Assembly: GCF_024139115.2 (NCBI RefSeq)
Contig: NC_085141.1
Location: 373,940,949-374,004,948 of the forward strand
From: Armigeres subalbatus
Taxonomy: Eukaryota > Arthropoda > Insecta > Diptera > Culicidae
Length of the DNA stretch: 64,000 nucleotides
Direction of reading: 5' to 3'
Shown here: positions 1 to 10,853 of the stretch, in pieces
Numbering within the stretch: position 1 is the stretch's first letter
Layout of the letters: each line of letters starts with the position of its first letter
Notes under the pieces: generated by a model
The model's database searches: none
What the model saw: the letters and a program-made list of their open reading frames with translations, nothing else
Told to the model about the DNA's origin: nothing
Position numbers and translations under genes: made by a program

Positions 1-1642
1 TTGACTTCTTTATGCTTATCAACGCGTAAAAAGTTAATCATTTTTCAATGAACAAGTTTACGGATACTGAATCGTGTCTTAAATCTTCGGAAATTATAAT
101 AAAACTTAAGTGTTCAATTTGCGTACTTCCATTAAAATAAATAACGAATGGATGAATTGTAGCTTGTTGTACGTTCCAGTGATGGGACTGCACTTCATCT
201 TGCAATACAAAGCTGTAATTTTCAGAAAAATCACAAATGACTAAAAATTCACCATTTTGTAATGTATTTTTCGTATTTTTAAAAAGCTGGATTGTTCTGT
301 TTTAATGAAATCGTGAGGGATTAAACTTTCTAATTTCAAGCAAAAATATGACACAAACTCATCTACAGGTTTTACAATAGTTTCTATGTCACACCTATCC
401 GTGGTCACCCATTGCTCAAATGATAACTGATCAATATATTTTTCTTCAAACTCAGCGAATAAAGTATTTTCCAATGATGAAGAATCTGGACAATCCGAAC
501 AAGATCGTAGATAGCAATTTGATGTTGTATTTTCACACAAAAGACTACCAGTTAACATTTTAATATCCTTTGTTAAATTGATTCTTTTCAAACTATGTAA
601 AATAAGATTAATATTCTCATGGGTTGTGCACACACACACATTATGTGTTCCTGAATTGGAAAGAAGCTTACATTGCCTTGGCCGAAGGCTTGCAAATGAG
701 GAAAAACCTATTTTAATATTATCGTGAATTTCCTTGAAGCGTGTGTACGCTTCTTTCAAAGTCGTCATCATTAATCGTTTTGGATTGCTTGACGCTTTCC
801 ATCTTTTTTACTGATACATAATCTTTTGACCAGGCATAGCTCGACTTTCTTCATCATCTTCAAAATATTGAACTACTATTTCTTTTGTCTCATCTGTTAA
901 TGCAGTACTAGACCTAGTATTTTTGGTTGAAAGACAGTTATTCTTCAATTGTTTTGCCTCTTTTACTGTATTTCTATTGGTTTTGAACTCATCAATGGCA
1001 TCCTGAATAGACCACGAACTTGGCAGCATCGACAAAATCAATAATTTTTCTTTCCTTGTCGTGGCTGCATTCGAGAACCTTTCCTTCATATTTATAATTA
1101 CCTCATCGTAGTCTGTATTTTCCACATCATCAGGTCCTAATTTGAAGAGGTTTCTTCGTACAGCTTCGTTTATTTCACGGTATTTTTCTCCGGGTAATAA
1201 ACGTAGTCCATCTTACTCCATTTAATCGGAGTCACTTTTATCCCAGCTATGCCCTCGTTAAAGCGTTCGATGTTGACCTTTTGGATACACTCATCTTCCG
1301 ATTGATTTGTTGAAACAGATTTCGCTGATGGTACGGTGGCAAGGCTCTCAGCACTTAATACTTCTGGTAATTCCTCAGTTGTTGTCGATACATCTGGCAA
1401 TTCCTCAGTTGCTGTCGTTTTCGAACTTCCTGCGCTCTGCTCAACCGATGATATACAGATTGCTCTTTTGTCAACGTTTAGACGGCAGGACGTGCAAATG
1501 CGTAAATTTGTATTCAATGTGGACATTGGAGCATAACCAGTCGCTTTCAGTTTATCTATGGTGCTTTCGGTGAGATTTCGTAACTCTTTTGAACACTTTT
1601 TCCATCAAACGGCCTACAACAGTTGAGAAAGCGGCTACTCAT
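1..1642 (-). pseudogene. Uncharacterised invertebrate family protein, frameshifted, runs off the left edge
   Basis: Successive frames on the minus strand give one collinear protein. It starts at an ATG at 1642 with a CC-x-PF motif, then a CTSCR cysteine motif near 1493-1479, a Ser/Thr/Glu-rich linker, an EKYREINEAVRRNLF stretch near 1150, a helical segment ending MPGQK near 825, SLRPRQC followed by GTHNVCVCTTHEN near 690-620, a second cysteine cluster (CSDCP), and after 270 an SENYSFVLQDEV segment. These motifs match my memory of a widespread invertebrate family of unknown function, perhaps transposon-derived; the cysteines suggest metal binding. The frame changes at about six places, each at or beside an A-run on the coding strand, and I see no other internal stop. 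It may be a decayed copy or an intact gene with homopolymer errors. The 3' end lies outside the window. Function unknown. Confidence 0.55.
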
Positions 1643-2640
1643 GTTGTTCGTAATATTTCAATAAACAAAATCACTTTTAAGTTTTACTGACTAGTTTGGT
1701 GTCATTTGCTTGACTGAAGAAAAAAATTACTATAAGATCTTTAACAACCTTAGTATTTTTTTGCTTTTTCGTGAGCATTGTCATGGTATGTACCTATCAT
1801 GCATTTGTTGTTGTTGAAGATACCCGTTTCCTCCCGATCATAAAGTCTATTCTCTAAGAGGTATATTTTTTGCAGGTAAACTATAGACGTACACGTGTAT
1901 ATAAATCTTTGATTTTGCAGCTTTTGTCTTAAAAATAACATTTCTGATATGTTTCTATCAACGTTATTATCAACAGGTTTCAACACTATTAAAAGAATTT
2001 TTCGCCAGTCACGTGCAATGAAAATTATGACACTATCAATACTTTTGATCACAACACTGGATCGTGTCTAAGTTTCTTATAGATGCTATGAATAATTAAA
2101 TCAAAATATCATGAAAACAACTTGTTTAAATCACGTCCCTTAACAATAAAATCTGCATCAAACTGCAATTCTCGAAATAACTTACACAGAAAAAAATTTT
2201 TTTTTTACTAAATGTGAAAATTGTGAAATGTTTGAAATGTCATAACTTTTTTGTTTATTAGTTTACCATCACCAAATTTTTATGGTAGATAGCTAATATA
2301 ATGGACCGTTTTCCCTAAAAAATTACGTTCGAAAAAAGATAGGGTTTTGAGATATTTGAGTTTTTGTGACAAAATGATATTTTTAAAGGCAAAAAAAATT
2401 TTTTTACTGTGCACATTTTCTTAAGAATCACCATTTAGTTGTCTAACTTTGCTGAAAAAATCATAACAATCGAACATTCCGTTTTTGCTGTGCAGCTTTT
2501 TAAATATTTTTGAACCATTTTCACATACACCCTTTTGAAAAGTTAGTCGTGACTCAATATGAAGATTTGATATCGAAAAATGACGATTTAGATGAAATTG
2601 AAAAACTGTGCAGAGTTTCAAATATTTTCGAAATGGTCGC
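1643..2640. other. Intergenic or Imp-intronic stretch, AT-rich
   Basis: No convincing gene. The sequence lies upstream of the first visible Imp exon and so is probably Imp intron. At 2185-2411 an AT-rich segment starts with CACAG plus a poly(A)/poly(T) block and ends with a matching block plus CTGTG. It looks like a degraded TIR element, but I see no clean target duplication. Confidence 0.35.
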
Positions 2641-3290
2641 TCAGGATCGACTGACATGCCCCCGTGGAATGCCTCTGCTGAAAATAGTCCAACCCAATCT
2701 AGATTTTGCTGCTACCGGTCCATACTGCTGTCGCGAATCTTGAAACAACAGCTTGATGTTGTCCAATCCAATGAGAATAGCTTGCTCGTAACTCTTCACC
2801 GGGATTCCGGCCAAATATGGATAACGACGAGACAACTCTCCATACCGCAAGGTTTGTATCGGGAGATTCATCTGGCTAACGGTGCTTGCGCCCGTCAACG
2901 CATTAATTCTGCTGCCTTCATCTCCTGAAATCCTTAGATTGACTAACCGAGAATCAGCTTCATGTCTGGAAACTTTTGATGCCCATGTCAAGCAAAGTGG
3001 CTACGAATCTCCAACAAGGTTTAGCTGATCGGCCACTGATTTGTCTTTAAGAGTTGACGATGAACCCTCATCCAGAAAGGCATAGATGGATATTTTTACG
3101 TTTTCACTGCACAGTAGAGGAAACTGGATACACGTGATCCCCGGGGACACATGATCCCTCATGTTTGTAGTATGAAAAGTGAAACTTTTTAATCTGCGAC
3201 CACGCTTGAAGAGCATAGGATTTCCATCTCCTGAAATTCGGCAGACCACTCGAAGTGTTCTAAAATACTGTGACAAGAGACGTCTAGAAC
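2641..3290 (-). mobile_element. BEL/Pao retrotransposon fragment, protease (DUF1758-like) region
   Basis: Two collinear minus-strand frames, separated only by a TAG at 3001-3003, carry the retropepsin-like region typical of BEL/Pao polyproteins. An AFLDEGSSSTL active-site type motif lies near 3090-3060. Downstream are PYLAGIPVKSY, ILIGLDNIKLL and an AAKSRLGWTIF motif near 2700-2665. Only this part of the element is recognisable; I see no reverse transcriptase, integrase or LTRs. It lies antisense within the presumed Imp intron. The in-frame stop and truncation mark it as dead. The family is confident from the motif order; the subfamily is not assigned. Confidence 0.7.
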
Positions 3291-3327
3291 ACCGTATGGG
3301 GTATAACTAAACAATATTAACTCATAT

Positions 3328-3510
3328 CACAGATTTCTGTGAATTCAACAGAATCTGAACAGCAAAATTGTTTGATATGTGTTTATTTTATAGATTTTGT
3401 GTGTTTTTCATTGTTCAAGAGTCAAAATCGCCGAAAATCTGTAACATTATTTATCAATTAATTCTGGATTTGGAAATTTGTTGAAATTTCACAGAAATCT
3501 GCAATTTTTT
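3328..3510. mobile_element. Small foldback MITE, relative of the one at 52211-52418
   Basis: The ends are imperfect inverted repeats (ACAGATTTCTGTGAAT on the left; its complement ATTTCACAGAAATCTG on the right). The core, with a TTATTTTA-AGATTTT block, a TTGTTCAA block and CCGAAAATCTGT, is shared with the MITE at 52211-52418, so both belong to one diverged non-autonomous family. The boundaries are approximate. Confidence 0.45.
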
Positions 3511-3827
3511 AATGTGAAGATTTGGGAATTAGAGACATTCCCGTCAGATTGTGCTGTGTTCTATTTACAAGAAGCAAAAAATTCAGTCCCGCAAATACTA
3601 CAAAATGAAACCAGATGTGGCAAAATAAGCACAAATATAGCTTTCCGGAAAAAAAACTATCGATGTCGCTGACGGTCGTGACACTTCGGCATATATGGGG
3701 GAATTAAGTTTTAAGGACTCTCCAATTTCCAACACAATCGTCTTTTTGACTTGCAAAAAGAATATGACGACATTAGTTTCAAAACTTAATTTTATCTTTC
3801 TTTATATTTTCTTCCCAATCCCCCCAG

Positions 3828-4211
3828 AGCGGTCGCGGGTCTCAACGGAATCGAATTCGAGGGATCAAACCTGCTGGTGGAGCTGTTCGACAACAAAGCG
3901 AACCGCCGGGGTGCCAGAAACCGTCCCCAGTACGCAGGTATGCCCGGGGGCGGCGGCCCAGGACGTCAGACCGACTTTCCGCTGCGGATGCTGGTCGCCA
4001 GCGAGATGGTCGGTGCCATTATCGGACGCCAGGGCAGCACGATACGACAGATCACCCAAAACAGTCGGGCCCGCGTCGACGTCCATCGGAAGGACAACGT
4101 CGGATCCCTCGAGAAGGCCATCACCATCTACGGCAATCCGGAAAACTGCACAAGCGCATGCAAAAGAATACTGGAGGTGATGCAGCAGGAGGCCAACAAC
4201 ACAAACAAAGG
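3828..4211 (+). CDS. Imp: Imp (IGF2BP) internal exon: end of RRM-like segment plus KH1
   Basis: This exon of the insulin-like growth factor 2 mRNA-binding protein homologue opens after a pyrimidine tract and CAG (acceptor 3826-3827) and ends at a GGTAAGT donor (4212-4213) with two bases of a split codon. The first ~25 residues (AVAGLNGIEFEGSNLLVEL) resemble the last strand of an RRM. A basic Gly-rich linker follows, then KH1, with its GxxG loop GRQG at 4024-4035. Imp binds target mRNAs in the cytoplasm and controls their localisation, stability and translation. Earlier exons lie to the left, within or beyond the first 3.8 kb. GC content and codon use are clearly higher than in the surrounding TE-derived DNA. 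Acceptor choice between 3827 and 3829 cannot be settled without the upstream exon. Confidence 0.9.
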
Positions 4212-4276
4212 GTAAGTTCCTGTAGGTTCAGTGACGGACATTTTCAGGGTTTGACCTTCTTGTTCTCCTCCCGCAG

Positions 4277-4985
4277 AGAAATTTGCCTGAAGATTCTCGC
4301 CCACAATAACCTGATCGGACGGATCATTGGCAAGAGCGGGAACACGATCAAGCGGATAATGCAGGACACCGACACAAAGATCACCGTCAGCTCGATAAAC
4401 GACATCAACAGCTTCAACCTGGAGCGCATCATCACCGTCAAGGGTTCGATCGACAATATGTCCCGGGGCGAGAGTCAGATCAGTTCCAAGCTGCGCCAGA
4501 GCTACGAAAACGACCTCCAGGCGTTGGCCCCGCAGAGTATAATGTTCCCGGGGTTGCACCCAATGGCGATGATGTCCACGGCGGGCAACGGAATGGGCTT
4601 CACCGGGCGCACTGGCATGTACCCGGGAACCAACTACCCGATGTATCAACCGCCGACGGTGCCTGGTGCACCGCCCGGATCCAGCGACGTCCAGGAAACC
4701 ACCTACCTGTATATTCCAAATAATGCCGTTGGTGCTATCATCGGAACCAAAGGATCGCATATTCGTAATATTATAAGATTTTCCGGTGCTTCGGTGAAAA
4801 TTGCGCCGCTGGAGGCGGACAAACCCCTGGAGCAGCAAACCGAGCGCAAAGTTACCATCGTCGGCACACCAGAGGCCCAGTGGAAGGCGCAGTATCTGAT
4901 CTTCGAGAAGATGCGGGAAGAGGGCTTCGTCTCCGGCACGGATGACGTGAGATTAACGGTGGAAATTCTGGTCCCGAGTGCGCAG
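4277..4985 (+). CDS. Imp: Imp (IGF2BP) internal exon: KH2 and KH3
   Basis: The exon is joined to the previous one by a 65-bp intron (4212-4276; GT...CCGCAG) that restores a glycine codon. It encodes KH2 (GxxG loop GKSG at 4329-4340), then a Gly/Met/Pro-rich linker (about 4500-4690) of the kind that separates the KH1-2 and KH3-4 di-domains, then KH3 (GTKG at 4743-4754). It ends in SAQ at a CAG|GTGAGT donor, phase 0. The KH pairs form back-to-back RNA-binding units in this family. The open frame that continues to 5021 reads into the intron and is not used if the donor is used. No frameshift or stop is present, so the gene looks functional. Confidence 0.93.
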
Positions 4986-5058
4986 GTGAGTTTGCTGCTA
5001 GCAAAGACGCAGGATGTTTAAATTGGATTGTGACACGTTTTGTTTGGAAATTTTGTAG

Positions 5059-5208
5059 GTCGGACGCATCATTGGCAAGGGAGGTCAGAACGTGCGGGAA
5101 CTGCAGCGAGTAACTGGCAGTATAATTAAGCTGCCCGAACACACTACCAACACGCCAGTGGACGAGGAAACCACGGTGCACATCATCGGTCCATTCTTCA
5201 GCGTTCAG
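5059..5208 (+). CDS. Imp: Imp (IGF2BP) internal exon: KH4
   Basis: This 150-bp phase-0 exon lies between a 73-bp intron (acceptor TTTTGTAG at 5051-5058) and a CAG|GTGAGT donor at 5209. It encodes 50 residues starting VGRIIGKGGQNV, with the KH4 GxxG loop GKGG at 5074-5085 and ending in a KH-type strand and helix start (VHIIGPFFSVQ). KH4 is completed by the exon at 16151, which begins SAQRRIR, the usual helix sequence of the last KH domain in this family. The following intron is about 10.9 kb, against 65 and 73 bp for the two before it, and is expanded by transposons. Confidence 0.92.
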
Positions 5209-6193
5209 GTGAGTTGGGAAACATTGAATTTCTATTGATAGATATTTACGCATCTTTACGGCGGTTTCGATTTCCTAAGCTGTTACCAAAATAGAAACCT
5301 TCAGAACATTTCAATCGGTCAAAAATACGAATATCTTCCATGTGGACCAATGCTTACCGACAGGACTTAGAACAAAACAACAAAATAAAATTTTGAATTA
5401 CGATTTTTCTATTTTGTTCAAAAAAGTTATGTGGGGATGATATGCACCAACGAAAAATATGATTAATAGCTAATACGATTTGGAACAGTGTTATATATGA
5501 TCATGCGAATAAATGTCTTCCGCCATTTTTCAAATCACGATGGCGGATAACTAATTTAAAGGCACGAAACGACGCCCAATGAGCATCTAGGGTGTCCAGA
5601 ATGTTTGGAGTCCAAAATATGTTGCACTGTCCAAAACGAAGAATATTTTAATGTCAGAAAGTTACAATTCTCAGCGATTTATCAACACTTGATGCCAATT
5701 TCGAACATCTATTTCATAAATGAGACTTTCATCTATGAAATGGTGTGATTTCCGCCTATATCAAACGTGCCATTTGATACATATAAGCAGATATCGGTAA
5801 GCACTTCCTCTAGGGGTCCAAAATTGAACATTATCCCTAGGTATATCTCAATCCTAATTGTAAGCAAAAACGAGCTTTATCGCTCATTTCCAGTTCTAAC
5901 AGCTATTACTAGTATAGTCTAGTTGAAGGTATTGGATAGAGATGGAAACGATATGAAGACCATTTTAAATTCTTAAATTTTAAAGTCCATTCTATGCACT
6001 TTGGAACTCTGCTTCGCGATTTGGAACCTGCACTATCTCGATGGATCAGATAGAATAGTTTCGGGGAGCGCCGATTTCTACGATACTATCAGCGAAAACT
6101 GTCTTTGAGATTTCCGCAACGTCGGCCAAGCTACGAAGCATGATGTCAGTGGAACCACTTTGGACCACTTGGAACCACTTCATCGTCATCGTA
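5209..6193 (+). other. Start of the large Imp intron
   Basis: Intronic DNA without a recognised gene or element. The open frames here are short and on the opposite strand, and I could not tie them to any family. Confidence 0.5.
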
Positions 6194-6453
6194 CACTCAC
6201 AAAAAACTCCACATTATATTCATGAGTTCACACATGGATTTTTGCAATGGGGGTAGTGAAATGGATTTCATAGTTTCGACACATATATTCCATGCGCCCA
6301 CATGCATTACATGAGTGTTCAAACATACTATCCATGTGGGTCATAGTATCCATGTGTGAATTTGTATGTAATTAAGTATGTGCCGACACATGATATGCAT
6401 ATTTCAAAATACATGGATTTTTGCCATAAAGTATGCGTCGATTTTCCTGAGTG
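6194..6453. mobile_element. TA-flanked CAC...GTG MITE in the Imp intron
   Basis: The 260-bp element starts CACTCACAAAAAAC and ends TTTTCCTGAGTG, flanked by TA at 6192-6193 and 6454-6455. The interior is rich in repeated CATGT/ACATG words that fold on themselves. It has no coding capacity. The ends resemble those of the elements at 37313-38710 and 59628-59860. Confidence 0.6.
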
Positions 6454-6455
6454 TA

Positions 6456-6974
6456 GAGAATCTATTCGGGATTTTGTAATTATTTGATAAACTTCAGCAT
6501 TCGTGGGAGAAGGCTACGAAATAACACAGTGTTGAGGATGCCCTAGGGCTTCCAACGACCCAATTACAGTATGTACTGCATCATTTGTGAACTTCAGAGA
6601 TGGTTTTCTAGAGTCTCAGCGTTGTTCGATTACAACATTTCTCGGCAAACACTGAGGCGACTTTTAATCATTTTTTTTCTGAACAGATAGGGTAACTGTT
6701 TTGGCTTTGTTCCTAATTTGGCCAATTTCTCACATAGCCCCGAGAAGAAAGCAATTGCTATTGCAATTGTCCAGAAATAAGTATACGGTCATAAGATAAA
6801 CAATTAATAACTTAAAAATGTACGTAAAGTATCCTGGTTCTCCAAAACTTCCTCAAATTCGGAACATTCGGTCCACCTGATCAACCAAGTCCTAATTGAT
6901 GTATCTGCGCATCACTAAACATCCCAGAAGATCCATTGAGCTGATTTTTTCTTATTCATTACTTTCACAAGATT
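6456..6974. other. Imp intron spacer
   Basis: I see no gene, RNA or clear repeat in this intronic stretch. Confidence 0.4.
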
Positions 6975-9900
6975 GGAGTCCAAAGTACGTACGATTTCTT
7001 GTCATGACGCGTCTCCGAATTTCTCTGCTGGTATCGTTATCGGAGGTCACCAGTGAGCCCAAGTACACGAATTCTTAAACTAACTCGATTTCGTCACCAC
7101 CAATACAAACTCGTAGTGGCTGACTTACGTTGTCCTCTCTTAAACCTCTTCCTATCATATTCTTCGCCTTTGACGTGTTGATGACTAGTCCAACCCGTTT
7201 AGCTTCACTTTTCAGTCTGATGTAGCATTGGCGTAACTAAGGAAAAATTCTAGTGGGGGCTAACTTTTCTCTATTCTTATGGTCAAACACAAAAAAATAT
7301 ATTGTTTTTGTTCAACTGTCCGCAAGTTGGCCTACCAAACAGCTATTTCAATACATTCAGGACGACTTAAACAGCTCTGACATAAAACTCTAGAAATGTC
7401 GTGGTACGTAAAAAAACATAAGAGCTTCAGATACATAAGACTTTCGAGTTTTATATATCCACTAGCAGACCCGACAAACTTCGTTTCGCCTTAAAAGATA
7501 TCCTCTGATTAGTTCTTGTCTTTAGTAAGTCTTATGCAGAATTTTCTGGATCATTTGTCTGGAAGCCCCCCCCCCTCTTTCCAGAAGGAGATGGTTTCCA
7601 AACCACCACAGAAACATATCTTCGAAAACCTCCACATGCCAGATTTGGTTCCATTTGCTTGGTTAATTCTTGGGTTATGATGAAATTGATTTTTTATTTG
7701 AATGGGAGCACTTCTTTCCAAAGAGGGGAGAGGTCTAGAACCAACTTAAGAACCTTCCCCGGCCCTAAAAACCTCTATATAAAAATTTCACGAATCGGTA
7801 GAATGGTTCACAGCCTTAGTTACCTCTCCTTAAAATTTCAGGGTTTATCGAGCTTTTATCGGATTTCTAGAAGCTTGGTATGATTATTGGAAATTCAAAG
7901 TTTTCGGGAAATAGCAGCAACATCGTTTGAATACTTTACCAGAGAAATCTGCAGAAAGAAATGTCTTCTATTACAGGCATATGATACGTTGTACTTGGCT
8001 ATCACATTATCGAAAAGTTTTTCTTGACAATCCTTTCAGAAATGCCATGCATCTTCAAGGATTATGTTGGAAAGCCAGAGGTCATATGCACACTTAAAAA
8101 AAAATTCTCGCAATGCAATGCAAAGCAATGTAACATAAAAATCTTGAAGAATTAATGATTTGCTGATAAATAAAAGTCATTTGTTTGAGAAACTAAGACC
8201 ATTTTACACTTTTTCGAGTAAACAACAAAAATCTATTTTTGAACAAATTTGCACCGAATCTTTCGATTTCTTCGATACAGATCAATAGTTTTTGCCAAAA
8301 CTCAACACCCTAGGACACTTTCAGTGCCAAAAATGTAAGCAGTACTCTACAATTGCTCTTCAAAGTACGTGGATATATGTAGTTTCTCATACAAACGAAA
8401 CAAATTTCATACATTCCTGAACAAACATTTTTTTTTCGTATTTTTTGCCAGAATATGTATTTTTGGACGTGGATTCAGAATACATAAAAATCTCATTTTG
8501 GCCAAAAATGATACATATGCAGTTTCTCAAACAAACGGTTCAAATATATGTGTGGATGAGAATCAAGGGAGCGTAATATCCTTCGTGTTTAGCATTCCTA
8601 ACCCAAGATATATCAATTTTTCGAAGTTAGAAAACATGATAAAATATATTAAACTCACTGTAGAGAGAGATGATAAGAATTCATTATTTACAGTTACGTC
8701 CAGATATGATCAGAGCACTAGATATGTACAGTATTCATGCAAAGTCGTAGGAATTCTAGGGGGGCTAACTTGATTCTAGGTGGGGCTATAGCCCCCCCTA
8801 GCCCTCCTGTAGTTACGCCAATGTGTAGGCTTCCTGCACCCTCTCAAAATTACGTGCCATAATATCAATGTCGTCGGCGAAACCAAATAACTGGGCGGAC
8901 TTCGTGAAAATCGTACCACTCGTGTCAATCCCTGCCCTTCGTATTACTTCCTCCAAAGCGATGTTGAAAAGCAGACACGAAAGACCATCACCTTGCCCTC
9001 GTCGCCTTGATCAACCGTATCAGTTTATCTGGGAATACATTAGCTGCCATCGCTGGTTCCGATCGATTGTATCATATGTGGCTTCAAAGTCGATAAATAG
9101 ATGATTTGTAGGCACGTTGTATTCGCTGCATTTCTGCAACACCTGACGTACGGCGAACACCTGATCTGTGGTAGAGCATTCACCCATAAATCCCGCCTGG
9201 TATAGCCCCACGAACTCTCTTACAATTGGTGTCAGTCGGCGGCATAAAATTTGGGATAGCACCTTGTAGGCGGCGTTCAGCAATATGCGATTGCCGGTAG
9301 TGGCTACAATACAGCTTAAGGCCCTTTTTCTAGATGTAACACACGACAGCTTCCATCCACTCCTGCGGCTCATCCTCCCAAAACTTGGTAATTACCCAGT
9401 GCAGCGCTCTAGCCAGTGCCTCACCACCGTGTTTAAACAGCTCTCCTGGTAATTGGTGAACTCCAGGGGCCTCGTTCGCCCTCGTGCGGTGTTGCAGCAA
9501 TCTCGCCCGTGCTGCTTTCTTCTCCTCAACTAACTGCTCACATTCGCCGCCATACCAGTCGTTTCTCTGATCCGCGAGCACCGTGCGGTTGCGGTGCTTC
9601 CAATAGCGGATCGAATATCTCTCCAGCCATCTTCTAGAGACGCTGCGCCTAGCTGCTCTTCCGTTGGGAGTGCCACTAGTCTACCGTCTTGTATCCGCCC
9701 AATGTTTAGCCGCGACGGACGACTCCGACGCGTGTTGTACACCGTCGAGAGTTTTGAGCGCAGACATACTGCAACGAGGTAGTGGTCGAATTCAATATTC
9801 GCACTGCGGTAAGTGCGGACGTTCGTGATATCGGAGAAGAATTTGCCGTCGATTAGAACGTGGTCGATTTGGTTTTCCGTTACTTGGTTGGGTGATTTCC

Positions 9901-10570
9901 ATGTGGCCTTGTGAAAATGCTTCGGACTACCATTCCGTGGGAAGCTGCGAAGTTTATGCATCAGCTTGCACATCCTTGCGTTGATTGGCTGATTGTCCAC
10001 CACTATGAAGCTGGTTCCCAGCTCGTTGGTGGTGCCACAGCTTTGGTAGAAGGTAGCCGTTCGATGCCCGCTTTTCCACACTTTCTGTCCTGTCCAGCAG
10101 ATTTCCTGCAGCGCTACGACATCGCAGTTACGGGGGTGTAATTCATCGTAGATCATCCTGTCGCACCCTGCGAAGCCTAGCGACTTGCAGTTCCATGTTA
10201 CAAGCTTCAAATCGTGATTCTTTATTCGTCGCCTAGGTCGTTGCCGATTATATCGACTCGTATTATCTTCTATGTCGTTCGTAATGGTTGTTTTTAAAGG
10301 CGGCTTATTGGACCTACGCAAACCTCCTGTCTCGTCGGAGGGCCGTCGTGTCAGTTATGTTTAGCGTCCCACCTAACACCAGGACTTGGGCTTGTGCGCT
10401 TTGAGCGGCACACGGTCGCTTTGGCGGAGCCTACTTGCGGATACATGCACCTTTTTATAGAGGTTTAACAGAGCCCACTGTCAAACCCCACCACATCCTA
10501 GGCAGGCACCACAACTCGCAGATAGCTTGGGGAGGGATCGTCAAGCCCTTGGACATAGTCCCTGCTGCCC
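6975..10570 (-). mobile_element. RTE-like non-LTR retrotransposon, degenerate copy 1, antisense in the Imp intron
   Basis: The 5' end is at 10570: its terminal bases match the 5' terminus of the copy at 52730-56038. Minus-strand frames give an AP-type endonuclease (about 10320-9600; VTWNCKSLGF and LQEICWTG motifs) and reverse transcriptase blocks (9373-9020; YQAGFMGECSTTDQ and LFIDFEATYDTID). After a nested insertion (7226-8823) the post-RT region continues at 7220-6975. Near 9005 about 85 bp are missing relative to the other copy, and several frameshifts and stops are present. The 3' end is lost at 6975. This is a dead copy. Its clade is taken from the endonuclease plus RT arrangement and the characteristic C-terminal HETWTML/GHVARM region seen in the sister copies. 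Confidence 0.82.
7226..8823. mobile_element. 1.6-kb TIR element nested in RTE copy 1 (5-bp TSD TGTAG)
   Basis: The left end CATTGGCGTAACTA and right end TAGTTACGCCAATG are perfect 14-bp inverted repeats apart from one differing base near the inner edge. They are followed by subterminal GGGGGCT/AGCCCCC blocks. TGTAG is duplicated at 7221-7225 and 8824-8828, and removing the element rejoins the RTE sequence exactly as in the copy at 62760. A 134-residue open frame (8369-8773, +) matches nothing I recognise, so it is probably non-autonomous. The 5-bp duplication does not by itself fix the superfamily. Confidence 0.75.
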
Positions 10571-10853
10571 TCGCAACTGCAACTGACAAATGGTCGTGGC
10601 CAGACAGTTACATTATTGTTTCTACCTGTCAATGTTGCCAAATAAGAGCAATGTAAAAGTTAATTTGATTATTTTCCAAACTTTGTTCTGAGAGTTTCAC
10701 TGTCAAAATCAGACTTTTAAGCTGAAAAAAACTTTCAAATCGATCAATTTATCATTTGACTACAAAACAGATCGAAAACATAGAACAAATTGCAAGTTTC
10801 CAAGTGAAGACATTGTGTATCAACTGCATCTGATGAACGAGAGGTTCCGTAAG
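10571..10853. other. Imp intron spacer
   Basis: Short intronic stretch between the 5' end of RTE copy 1 and the target duplication of the next element; nothing recognised. Confidence 0.4.

Noticed and set aside
1750..2052. 100-codon minus-strand frame
   Set aside because: No family resemblance, AT-driven composition, no supporting neighbours.
4128..4838. 236-codon minus-strand frame over Imp exons
   Set aside because: Antisense shadow of the GC-rich KH exons; it crosses the intron and has no recognisable domain.
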